Positions 1 through 6,170 of a stretch of 6,223 bases of DNA are shown here, piece after piece. The stretch is from Acidobacteriota bacterium (GTDB lineage: Bacteria > Acidobacteriota > Vicinamibacteria > Vicinamibacterales > Vicinamibacteraceae). A program made the translations under genes and the position numbers. The notes beneath the pieces are model-generated. The model ran no database searches and had not been told where the DNA came from. It was given only the letters and a program-made list of their open reading frames with translations. Positions within the stretch are counted from its first letter, which is position 1; each line of letters opens with the position of its first letter. The stretch covers positions 1-6,223 of the forward strand of contig JAEYZV010000026.1 of the NCBI GenBank assembly GCA_023427865.1, given 5' to 3'.

Positions 1-91
1 TCATGGGCGAAGGCCTCGGTGAGTGCGGACTCCAGGTCGCCGGGCTGCTCGACGCGGCGACCGAACAGTCCGAGTGACCGGGCGACGCGAT
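1..91 (-). pseudogene. Possible C-terminal fragment of a thiamine-diphosphate enzyme
   Basis: In the minus-strand frame whose codons start at 89, 86, 83 and so on, the sequence reads RVARSLGLFGRRVEQPGDL followed by ESALTEAFAH at the edge. This looks like the C-terminal ThDP-binding domain of pyruvate oxidase, acetolactate synthase or related decarboxylases. In those proteins a short 'xxARxxGxxGxRVExPxDLxxAL' stretch precedes the last strands of the domain. Upstream of about position 92 this frame makes no sense, because the response regulator occupies a different frame there. It is therefore a 5'-truncated fragment joined directly to the regulator, and it runs off the left edge. Only about 29 residues are visible, so the family call rests on pattern recognition and needs a protein search. 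It could instead be a chance reading. Confidence 0.45.
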
Positions 92-1120
92 GCGGCCGAG
101 CAGGTCGCGGGCGATCGGCAGGATGTCGTCGGGGCGGTCCCGCAGCGGCGGCACCGGGATCTCGATAACGTTGCGGCGGAAGTACAGGTCCTCGCGGAAC
201 TGCCCGCTCGCGATGGCCTCGGGCAGCCGCACGTTGGTGGCACACAGCAGCCGGACGTCGCTGTGGATCGAGGTGCTCGAGCCGAGGCGCTCGAACTCGC
301 CCGTCTGGAGCACGCGAAGCAGCTTCGCCTGGCCTGCGAGCGAGAGCGTGCCGATCTCGTCGAGGAACAGCGTGCCGCGGTGCGCGGCCTCGAAGCGTCC
401 GACGCGCCGCCTCTGCGCCCCGGTGAAGGCGCCGGCTTCGGCGCCGAACAACTCGGCCTCGAGCAGCGTGTCGGGCAGTGCGCCCACGTTCACGGTGATG
501 AAGGGGCGTGTGGCGCGCGACGAGTTCGCCTGGATGATCTCGGCGAGCTTCTCCTTGCCCACGCCGTTCGGACCGGTGATGAGCACGGGCACGTCGGCGC
601 CGGCCACGTGCAGCGCGAGGTCGACCACCCGCGACATCGCCTCGCTGCTGCACACGAGACCCCGCAGGTCGGCCGTGCCAGGTCGCCGTGCGGCATCGCC
701 GGCCGATCTCGCGCCATCCCCGCTCGCCTGCGCCCGCATCGCCAGCAGTTCGCGTACGCTCGCGACGAGCCTCCCGTCGTCCCACGGCTTGCCGACGTAG
801 TCCGCCGCTCCCGCCTTGACGAGCGACACGGCGCGTTCGAGAGACGTGAACGCGGTCATCAGCAGCACCGGCATCGCGGGGTCGATCGCGCGGATGGCGT
901 GGAACAGCGCCGCGCCTTCCTCACCGCAGGTCTCGCCGGGCGCGAAGTTCATGTCCTGGAGCACCACGCCGATGCCGCCGGCCCGCACCTCTGCGAGCGC
1001 GCCAGCCGCATCGCTTGCGACGCGCGTCGGCACGTCGTGCAGCGAGAACAGCACGTCGAGCGCCTGAACGACCGGGGCCTGATCCTCGACGATCAGGCAC
1101 GCCAGTGGACTGGGGGGCAC
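2..1120 (-). CDS. Sigma-54-dependent response regulator (receiver + AAA+), C-terminus lost at window edge
   Basis: NtrC-type activator that would couple a phosphorylation signal to sigma-54 promoter opening. The receiver domain (about residues 6-125) shows acidic pair E12-D13, phosphoacceptor D56, T89 and K111. The central AAA+ domain shows Walker A GPNGVGK at 183-189, the sigma-54 contact motif GAFTGA at 230-235, Walker B with D254-E255 (GTLFLDEIG), and FREDLYFR from 308. No ATG lies near the N-terminus, and the first in-frame ATG falls inside the receiver at residue 57. GTG at 1118-1120 is therefore chosen, 23 bp after permease 2, with no clear Shine-Dalgarno. Family similarity ends near residue 343 (about position 90). 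The frame stays open to the edge, but its last 30 or so residues are unlike the family. The lid and the Fis-type helix-turn-helix expected beyond are absent. Loop GETCGEEG after D56 replaces the usual MPxxDG. Being last in the exporter operon, it probably activates the promoter at 6061-6075. Confidence 0.9.
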   Translation of the reverse strand, partial: MPPSPLACLIVEDQAPVVQALDVLFSLHDVPTRVASDAAGALAEVRAGGIGVVLQDMNFAPGETCGEEGAALFHAIRAIDPAMPVLLMTAFTSLERAVSLVKAGAADYVGKPWDDGRLVASVRELLAMRAQASGDGARSAGDAARRPGTADLRGLVCSSEAMSRVVDLALHVAGADVPVLITGPNGVGKEKLAEIIQANSSRATRPFITVNVGALPDTLLEAELFGAEAGAFTGAQRRRVGRFEAAHRGTLFLDEIGTLSLAGQAKLLRVLQTGEFERLGSSTSIHSDVRLLCATNVRLPEAIASGQFREDLYFRRNVIEIPVPPLRDRPDDILPIARDLLGRIASPGHSDCSVAASSSPATWSPHSPRPSPM

Positions 1121-1143
1121 GCGCTGAGATACGCCGGAGGGCC

Positions 1144-2406
1144 TCAGATGTTCCGCGTGGCCTCCGCCGGAGCCACACGCGCGCCGCGCAACGCCGGCCA
1201 GAGGGTGGCCAGCAGGCCGGCCAGCCAGAGCAGCAGGGCGCCGGTCGCCAGCAGCCCCGGCGTGATCCGCGGCCCGTCGATCTCTCGCAACAGCGTCTGA
1301 TTGAGCGTGATCGCCAGGCCCACGCCGACCACGATGCCCATCGTCGTCGTGACCCAGTTCTCGAGCAGGAAGTGTCGCAGGATGTCGGCGCGCCCGGCGC
1401 CGAGCGCGCGGCGGGTGCCAATCTGCCGCGTTCGCTCGGCGACCGAGAACGAGGTCAATCCCATGATTCCCAACCCGGTCACGAACACCAGAACGACGAT
1501 GACCAGCGAGAGCAGGCGGACCATGAGCGTCTGGCCGCCGAGGAAGCGGCGCTTCACGTCCGGAATGGTGCGCAGCCGGTAGGTACGGTTGCCGTTGACG
1601 GTCGCCAGGGTGCCCTCGATCGCCTTGTGGACGGCATCGAGCTGGCCGGGCTGTACACGGACGAGATACGAGGTCCCGGCCTCGTATGTGCCTTGCCGCT
1701 GCGGGTAGAACGCCACGTACTCGCCGATGTTCCAGGCATACGGATTGTAGAAGTGCTCGACGATCCCGATGACCTGCCACCGGTCGCCGTCGCTGTCCTC
1801 GAAGGTCCCGCCGAGGGCATTGCCGTCCGGGAACATCAGGCGGGCGTAGGCGCGCGAGATGATCGCCGGCGTGGTCACGACCGTCGTCGCCCGGCCCGAC
1901 GCGTCGCGGGCCCGGGCGGTGGCGTTCAACGACCGCAGCAGTTCCGTGTTGCGCAGCACGTCGTCGCGCGTGAACGCGCGCCCCTCCACCAGGCGGAGGC
2001 CCAGCGTGTCGAGCATGTGCTGGTCGGCCGGGTAGATCTGCGTCCGCAGCGGCTCGGCCTTCGCATCGCGGCGGAACTGCGTCGAACTGCCTCCACCCTG
2101 CCACGGCAGGAACTGCGAGTTGGCCGCGTTCACCACGCCGGGCATCGCCTTGATGGCGGCGATGTCCTGGTCGACGATGGTGTCGCGGAACGAGGCCTCC
2201 CGGAACGCCTCGTTGAAGGGCGTGGCGGTGACGAGCATCAGCTCGTCGTCGACGAACCCTGAGGGCCGCGTCAGCTCCGCGCGGGCATCGAGAATCAGAC
2301 TCACGCAGTTGGCGACGATCGCCAGCGTGAGGGCGACCTCGAGGGCGAGCAGGCCGAAGCGCACCTTGTTGCGCAGCATCGCGCGGAGGATGGGACCGAG
2401 ATGCAT
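1144..2406 (-). CDS. MacB/FtsX-family ABC transporter permease (second of the pair)
   Basis: Membrane subunit of the ABC exporter, 420 residues. The order is MacB-like: one N-terminal transmembrane helix (about 17-39), a large periplasmic MacB-PCD-type domain (about 40-290), then three helices (about 296-320, 350-370 and 384-404). The cytoplasmic stretch 321-349 (SVAERTRQIGTRRALGAGRA, then DILRHF) is the FtsX-family coupling region that touches the ATPase. The C-terminus PALRGARVAPAEATRNI is the usual family ending. ATG at 2404-2406 is chosen because it gives the expected start just before the first helix, lies 8 bp after the stop of permease 1, and has TGAGG overlapping that stop. The same frame stays open upstream to 3309, but that part only overlaps permease 1. 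With permease 1 it most likely forms a heterodimer. It lacks an ATPase domain, unlike Escherichia coli MacB, where ATPase and permease are fused. Confidence 0.93.
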   Translation of the reverse strand: MHLGPILRAMLRNKVRFGLLALEVALTLAIVANCVSLILDARAELTRPSGFVDDELMLVTATPFNEAFREASFRDTIVDQDIAAIKAMPGVVNAANSQFLPWQGGGSSTQFRRDAKAEPLRTQIYPADQHMLDTLGLRLVEGRAFTRDDVLRNTELLRSLNATARARDASGRATTVVTTPAIISRAYARLMFPDGNALGGTFEDSDGDRWQVIGIVEHFYNPYAWNIGEYVAFYPQRQGTYEAGTSYLVRVQPGQLDAVHKAIEGTLATVNGNRTYRLRTIPDVKRRFLGGQTLMVRLLSLVIVVLVFVTGLGIMGLTSFSVAERTRQIGTRRALGAGRADILRHFLLENWVTTTMGIVVGVGLAITLNQTLLREIDGPRITPGLLATGALLLWLAGLLATLWPALRGARVAPAEATRNI

Positions 2407-2412
2407 GGCGGG

Positions 2413-2417
2413 CCTCA
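2413..2417 (-). promoter_or_regulatory. Shine-Dalgarno of permease 2, overlapping the stop of permease 1
   Basis: The minus strand reads TGAGG, where TGA is the permease 1 stop codon, followed by 6 nt and ATG (2404-2406). This fixes the permease 2 start and suggests translational coupling of the two permeases, which would help keep them in equal amounts. Confidence 0.6.
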
Positions 2418-3737
2418 GGCTTTCAGGTGGTTGGCCGGAGCGAGGCGGCAGATGCGCCACGCCGGGTAGGCACCGGAGATGAACCCGGCGGCGATCGACA
2501 GCGCCAGCGCCAGCAGCAGCATCTGCGCGTCGAGCGTGAACAGGTCCTTGCGGTTGACCATGTCGAGCATGAAGGCGTTGAGGGCACGGAGGCTCACTGC
2601 GGCCATCACCACGCCGATCGCGCCGCCGAGCACCGCCACGACCTGGCATTCGACCAGGTGCTGCAGGAACACGTCGCGTCGCGAGGCGCCGAGGGCCCGA
2701 CGTACGCCGACCTCGTTGGCACGGGCGAGGAACTTCCCGAGCAGCAGCCCGATGAGGTTCACCGCCGCAACCACCAGGAACAGCAGGCCGACGAGCAGCA
2801 GCGCGAAGGTTTCCTCCGGCGCGACCTCGAAGTCGTCCATCAGGCCCTTGATGCTGGAGAGCCGGTAGTTCATCGGCCGCGCGAACCGGCCGAGTTCCTT
2901 CTGTTCCGTGATGTAGCTCTCGACGAAGCTGCGGTAGGCCTGCTCGTCGGCCGGCGTCGCGAGTTCCACCCAGTACTGGATCCAGGTCTGCTCGGAGTTC
3001 AGCAGCCCGGCGAACCCGCTGCCGGCGGTGACGCCCCAGCCGTCGCTGTTGCCGGCGGTGCGCAGTTCCATCGGCACCACCAGCGAGAACGGCAGGTAGA
3101 CCGGCTCTGTCTCCTGCAGCGCGTTGCCCGTCATGTCGTACATGCGGATCGAGGGTTGCCAGCCGGCGAGCACGCCGACGATGCGGAAGTCGCGATTCTC
3201 GATGCGCAGGGTCTGCCCGACGCTGTTGCGCCCTCCGAACACGCGCTCGTTCAGCGACTCGGAGATGACCGCGACCTGGTCGATCCGCTCGTCGCTCTCC
3301 CGTGTCCATGGCGTGCCGTAGCGGAAGGGCACGTCGAACATCTGGAAGAAGTCCGCCTGCACCATCCGCACGTCCTCCTTGGTGGGCCGCGCCACCGCCG
3401 GGTCAGGGATGACGCTCAGCCGCGTGCGGAACGACGGCGTCTGCCGCGACGGGATCGTCGATCGGCGTAGCGCCATGGCGTCGCGGTAGCTGATCTGGGG
3501 CGGCAGCGCGTTCGGTGCGCCGCCGGGATACGGTTCGCGGGGATCCCAGTTGTCGAGGCGCACGTAACGCAGCACTGCTTCCTTGTCCGGCAGCGGGTGC
3601 TTCGTGAACGCATGCCGCACGGCCGCGAACGTGGTCGCGAAGGCGATGCCGAGCGCGATGCAGGCAACGATGAGCACCGACAGCGCCGGGCTCCGTCGGA
3701 GGCTCTTCCAGGCGATCCAGATGTTGTGCAGCAGCAT
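2415..3737 (-). CDS. MacB/FtsX-family ABC transporter permease (first of the pair)
   Basis: Membrane subunit of 440 residues. The N-terminus MLLHNIWIAWKSLRRSPALS is a typical MacB-permease lead-in to transmembrane helix 1 (about 18-40). A periplasmic MacB-PCD domain spans about 41-305. Helices follow at about 310-334, 364-386 and 404-424. The coupling region LARANEVGVRRALGASRRDV (337-356) and the ending GAYPAWRICRLAPANHLKA are classic for the family. It has no nucleotide-binding domain, which comes from the gene immediately upstream. ATG at 3735-3737 is preceded by AGGAG with 6 nt spacing. The gene lies 9 bp after the ATPase and 8 bp before permease 2. Its periplasmic domain differs clearly from that of permease 2, so the pair looks like old paralogues serving as a heterodimer rather than a recent duplication. 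Confidence 0.94.
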   Translation of the reverse strand: MLLHNIWIAWKSLRRSPALSVLIVACIALGIAFATTFAAVRHAFTKHPLPDKEAVLRYVRLDNWDPREPYPGGAPNALPPQISYRDAMALRRSTIPSRQTPSFRTRLSVIPDPAVARPTKEDVRMVQADFFQMFDVPFRYGTPWTRESDERIDQVAVISESLNERVFGGRNSVGQTLRIENRDFRIVGVLAGWQPSIRMYDMTGNALQETEPVYLPFSLVVPMELRTAGNSDGWGVTAGSGFAGLLNSEQTWIQYWVELATPADEQAYRSFVESYITEQKELGRFARPMNYRLSSIKGLMDDFEVAPEETFALLLVGLLFLVVAAVNLIGLLLGKFLARANEVGVRRALGASRRDVFLQHLVECQVVAVLGGAIGVVMAAVSLRALNAFMLDMVNRKDLFTLDAQMLLLALALSIAAGFISGAYPAWRICRLAPANHLKA

Positions 3738-3743
3738 GCGCGG

Positions 3744-3749
3744 CTCCTA
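3744..3749 (-). promoter_or_regulatory. Shine-Dalgarno of permease 1, overlapping the ATPase stop
   Basis: The minus strand reads TAGGAG, in which TAG is the ATPase stop codon and AGGAG is the ribosome-binding core, 6 nt before ATG (3735-3737). It supports this start and coupled translation with the ATPase. Confidence 0.7.
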
Positions 3750-4466
3750 CGGCAGGGCGGCCGCGAGGTTCGGGAGCGTCCTCTCGGCGAACAGGTCGGC
3801 GTCGGTGTCGAGGATGCGCCCGTCGAGCAGATGGATGTGGCGCGGCGCCCGCGCCGCGCACTCGGGCGAGTGCGTCACCATGATGATGGTCGTGCCCTGC
3901 TCGTGGATGCGTTCGAGCAGGTCCATCACCTCGCGCGACATGAGCGTGTCGAGGTTTCCCGTCGGCTCATCGGCCAGGATCAGCTTCGGGTCGCCGGCGA
4001 GCACGCGCGCGATCGCCACGCGCTGCTGCTGTCCTCCCGACAGCTGCGACGGCAGGTGCTTGAGACGCGACGACAGGCCCACCATCTCGACGGCGCGCTC
4101 GACGCGGGCCTTGCGTTCCCGTGCGGGCAACCGCCGGTACCGCAGCGGCACGTCGACGTTGTCGAACACGTCGAGATCGGGAATCAGGTTGAACGACTGG
4201 AAGATGAAGCCGATCTTCTCGTTGCGGATGCGCGACATCTCGCGGTCCGACAGCCGGCTCACGTCCTCGCCGTCGAGCTCGTAGGTGCCAGCGTCGAAGG
4301 TGTCGAGCAGCCCCGCTACGTTCAGGAACGTGGTCTTGCCGGAACCCGATCGGCCCATCACGGCGACGAACTCGCCGGGCTCTACGTCGAGCGTGATGTC
4401 GTCGAGCGCATAGGTCTCCACCAGTTGCGTGCGGTAGACCTTGCGGATGCGGGACATGGACAGCAT
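3747..4466 (-). CDS. ABC transporter ATP-binding protein, MacB/LolD type
   Basis: Cytoplasmic ATPase that powers the two downstream permeases. It has 239 residues, a normal length for a stand-alone MacB/LolD-type subunit. All catalytic motifs are present: Walker A GRSGSGKTT at 38-46, Q-loop Q90, signature LSGGQ at 142-146, Walker B LILADE at 162-167 with D166 and E167, D-loop NLD at 171-173 and switch histidine H199. The N-terminal RKVYRTQLVETYALDDI is characteristic of the group that pairs with MacB-type permeases. ATG at 4464-4466 is preferred over the ATG three codons later because an AGGAG lies 7 nt upstream of it. The gene sits 9 bp before permease 1 but 306 bp after the adaptor. Nothing suggests loss of function. 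Confidence 0.96.
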   Translation of the reverse strand: MLSMSRIRKVYRTQLVETYALDDITLDVEPGEFVAVMGRSGSGKTTFLNVAGLLDTFDAGTYELDGEDVSRLSDREMSRIRNEKIGFIFQSFNLIPDLDVFDNVDVPLRYRRLPARERKARVERAVEMVGLSSRLKHLPSQLSGGQQQRVAIARVLAGDPKLILADEPTGNLDTLMSREVMDLLERIHEQGTTIIMVTHSPECAARAPRHIHLLDGRILDTDADLFAERTLPNLAAALP

Positions 4467-4473
4467 CGGTGCA

Positions 4474-4478
4474 CTCCT
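4474..4478 (-). promoter_or_regulatory. Shine-Dalgarno of the ATPase gene
   Basis: AGGAG on the minus strand, 7 nt before the ATG at 4464-4466. The alternative ATG at 4455-4457 would be 16 nt away, so this site decides the start. Confidence 0.7.
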
Positions 4479-4499
4479 CGGCCTTGGTCAGTCGGCCGT

Positions 4500-4594
4500 C
4501 GGCCTTCGTAGTTTCGGCCTTGGGCCTTGGGCCTTGGGCCTTCGGCCTTCGTAGTACCAGCCTTCGGGCTTCCGCCTTCGCCCTTTGAGCTTCG
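4500..4594. repeat. Degenerate heptamer repeat, unit (C/G)GGCCTT
   Basis: Five consecutive 7-bp units are in perfect register at 4515-4549 (CGGCCTT, three GGGCCTT, CGGCCTT). The 14-mer TCGGCCTTCGTAGT occurs at 4499-4512 and again at 4542-4555. A more degenerate heptamer run continues at 4560-4594 (GCCTTCG, GGCTTCC, GCCTTCG, CCCTTTG, AGCTTCG). It lies in the gap between adaptor and ATPase, entirely outside genes and upstream of the ATPase Shine-Dalgarno. From 4595 to 4678, between this array and the hairpins, I see no feature. Confidence 0.8.
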
Positions 4595-4678
4595 GCGGAC
4601 AAGTCGGCTGGGCGTTCGGCGTACGTCGTTCGTCGCTCCGGCTTGGTGTTCACGGCGTTTCGCAGACAACCTGTTGAC

Positions 4679-4712
4679 GGCCGGGACAGCCGGCCCTACC
4701 TTCACGGGCCGG
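4679..4712 (-). other. Two overlapping, mutually exclusive hairpins between adaptor and ATPase genes
   Basis: GGCCGG (4679-4684) pairs with CCGGCC (4690-4695) over a 5-nt loop. CCGGCCC (4690-4696) also pairs with GGGCCGG (4706-4712) over a 9-nt loop. The middle arm is shared, so only one stem can form in the transcript. There is no T-run after either stem on the minus strand, so a standard intrinsic terminator is not supported. The element could be an attenuator, an mRNA processing or stability site, or a dispersed REP-like palindrome. Confidence 0.5.
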
Positions 4713-4719
4713 CAGGCCG

Positions 4720-4768
4720 CCCGGCACCCCGCACCCGGCACCCGGCACCCGGTACCCGGTACCCGGAC
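4720..4768. repeat. Heptamer tandem repeat, unit CCCGGCA/CCCGGTA
   Basis: Seven consecutive 7-bp units: CCCGGCA, CCCCGCA, CCCGGCA twice, CCCGGTA twice, CCCGGAC. The array ends 4 bp beyond the adaptor stop codon (4773-4775). It is a different sequence from the other two arrays in the window but has the same period. Confidence 0.88.
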
Positions 4769-4772
4769 GGAT

Positions 4773-6026
4773 CTAGCGGTTGCGCAACAGCACCCGCTCG
4801 GCGCCACTGAACTCGCTCGTGTCGGAGACGATGACCTGGTCGCCGGCGCGCAGGCCGTCGGTGATCTCGACGTGCGACAGGCTTCGTGCGCCCGTGGCGA
4901 TCGTCGTGCGCGTCGCCACGTCGTCGCGCACCACGTACGCCAGGCGGCCGCCTCCGCTCTGGAGGAAGGCGCCCCGCGGCAGCGTCAGCACCCGCGGCCG
5001 GGTCTCGAGCAGCAGGCGCAGCGAGACGCGCTGGTTCTGGCGCAGCGTCGGCGGCGTGGCGCCGGCGAAGGCCGCGCGGCCCTTCACGAGGCTGTCGGCC
5101 ACCGACGGCGAGATGGCGGTGACCTTGCCGTCGTACTCGCGCCCTTCGTACAGCACCCGCACCGGCGTGCCCGGCCCCGCCTCGGCGGCTTCGTTCTCGG
5201 GCAGACTGAACTCGATTTCGTACGCGTCGAGGTTGACGACGGTGAGCACGGGCTGGTTCGCGATGACGGCGTCGCGGTCCTGCACGTTCACGGCGCCGAT
5301 CAGCCCGTCGAACGGCGCGACGATGGCGAGCTGCTCCACCTGACGCGCGACCTCCTCGGCGAGCGACGCCTGCCGCGCACGCGCAAGTTGCTGCGTCTGG
5401 ATCTCGAACTCGGCGGTCTCCCGCTCGAGCCCCCGCGCCTCGCGCGCCGCCTGCAGCTCCACTTCCGCAAGCTGCACGTCGTCCTGGGCGCGTTCGTAGT
5501 CCACCTTGTTGAGGAGGCCTTCCTCGAACGTCTGCCGTGCGCGCTCGAGGTTGCGCCGAACCGACTGCAGGCGCACTTCCGCGAGCGTGATCGCGCTGGC
5601 ATTCCGGGTGTCGCTTTGCCGCGCCGCGATGCGGGCGCGCCCGAGGGCGACGTCGAGCGACTGCAGCGAGGCCTGTTCCTGCGTGAAGCGGCTGCGCAGC
5701 TCCGGGCTCTCGATCGTCGCGAGGACCTGCCCCTGGCGCACCGGGTCACCCGCCTTCACCTGCAGGGTGACGATGCCGCCGCTGGCGGCAAACAGCGTGG
5801 GCGCGTTGGCCGACACGATGCGGCCGTCGGCAGCGGCGTCACGTACGAGATCGGTGACGACCGTTGGGGCAATCTGCAGCCGCGCGGCGTCGATCGTCCG
5901 ATCGACGGAGGCCAGCCGGCGCCAGCCTGGCAACGCGAGCGCGACGCCCGCGACACAGAGCACGGCGATCCCGGCTGCGATCCAGATACGTCGCGATGCC
6001 CAGGGGCGCACGACCGTACGGTCCAT
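4773..6026 (-). CDS. Efflux periplasmic adaptor subunit (HlyD/MacA-type membrane fusion protein)
   Basis: Inner-membrane-anchored periplasmic adaptor of 417 residues that would link the ABC permeases to an outer-membrane channel. It has a short basic N-terminus and one transmembrane anchor (about 13-33). A first lipoyl half follows at about 68-108 (GGIVTLQVKAGDPVRQGQVL), then a long charged coiled coil (about 111-232, rich in E, R, Q and A) and the second lipoyl half with IVAPFDGLIGAVNV (235-248). A beta-barrel (about 267-345) and a membrane-proximal domain (about 346-417) complete it. ATG at 6024-6026 is chosen because it lies just before the anchor and about 24 nt downstream of the start site predicted by the sigma-54 promoter. 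The frame is open back to an ATG at 6198-6200, but that extension would read through the promoter and a heptamer repeat. A GTG at 6045-6047 is a less likely alternative. No clear Shine-Dalgarno is visible. It is the first gene of the operon, 306 bp before the ATPase. Confidence 0.94.
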   Translation of the reverse strand: MDRTVVRPWASRRIWIAAGIAVLCVAGVALALPGWRRLASVDRTIDAARLQIAPTVVTDLVRDAAADGRIVSANAPTLFAASGGIVTLQVKAGDPVRQGQVLATIESPELRSRFTQEQASLQSLDVALGRARIAARQSDTRNASAITLAEVRLQSVRRNLERARQTFEEGLLNKVDYERAQDDVQLAEVELQAAREARGLERETAEFEIQTQQLARARQASLAEEVARQVEQLAIVAPFDGLIGAVNVQDRDAVIANQPVLTVVNLDAYEIEFSLPENEAAEAGPGTPVRVLYEGREYDGKVTAISPSVADSLVKGRAAFAGATPPTLRQNQRVSLRLLLETRPRVLTLPRGAFLQSGGGRLAYVVRDDVATRTTIATGARSLSHVEITDGLRAGDQVIVSDTSEFSGAERVLLRNR

Positions 6027-6060
6027 CGACGAGGTGCCGGAGATCACGCTGCAGGGCGTG

Positions 6061-6075
6061 GCAAAGCCGGTGCCA
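6061..6075 (-). promoter_or_regulatory. Sigma-54 (-24/-12) promoter for the adaptor gene
   Basis: The minus strand reads TGGCACCGGCTTTGC, matching the consensus TGGCAC-N5-TTGC at all ten defined positions, with the invariant GG (6074-6073) and GC (6062-6061) separated by the required 10 bp. Transcription would start near 6049-6050, giving a leader of about 24 nt before the ATG at 6026. The regulator encoded at the end of the same operon carries the GAFTGA motif that contacts sigma-54. The promoter thus agrees with the gene content, which makes a chance match unlikely. Confidence 0.87.
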
Positions 6076-6130
6076 TGCACGAGCGGCCCGTCGATGCCGT
6101 CGAATGCGAGCCACCGGGGCGTTGTCCGGG

Positions 6131-6167
6131 TGACAAACGTCCGCGACCCCCGGACGAACGTCCGCGA
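6131..6167. promoter_or_regulatory. Candidate upstream activator site: two 16-bp repeats 21 bp apart
   Basis: TGACAAACGTCCGCGA (6131-6146) and GGACGAACGTCCGCGA (6152-6167) match at 14 of 16 positions. They are offset by exactly 21 bp, two helical turns. The second copy contains a perfect dyad, CGGACG-AA-CGTCCG (6151-6164), and the first contains a weaker version of it. The dyads centre roughly 87 and 108 bp upstream of the predicted start, the usual range for sigma-54 activator binding. The operon's own response regulator is the obvious candidate ligand, but this is inferred. Confidence 0.62.
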
Positions 6168-6170
6168 GGA

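Noticed and set aside
921..1421. 166-codon minus-strand frame spanning the permease 2 / regulator boundary
   Set aside because: It is arginine- and alanine-rich, out of frame with both real genes, and has no recognisable motif.
23..2262. Long overlapping plus-strand open frames (23-1300, 1015-2262)
   Set aside because: They are antisense to the response regulator and permease 2, which have clear family motifs. No domain or credible start is visible.
2717..2731. TGGCACG on the plus strand, resembling a sigma-54 -24 element
   Set aside because: It is inside permease 1, on the opposite strand, and has no GC dinucleotide at the required 10-bp spacing.
2407..3309. N-terminal extension of permease 2 reaching back to 3309
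   Set aside because: The extension lies entirely within permease 1 in another frame and has no domain. The ATG at 2406 has a ribosome-binding site and the expected position relative to the first helix.
2427..3470. 347-codon plus-strand open frame opposite permease 1
   Set aside because: It is a low-complexity antisense shadow rich in H, R, E and Q. Permease 1 explains the region completely.
4679..4695. Intrinsic terminator after the adaptor gene
   Set aside because: The stem is GC-rich but is not followed by a T-run on the minus strand, so a rho-independent terminator is not supported.
4500..4768. CRISPR array
   Set aside because: The repeats are 7 bp units without spacers of 30 or so bases, and no cas gene is present.
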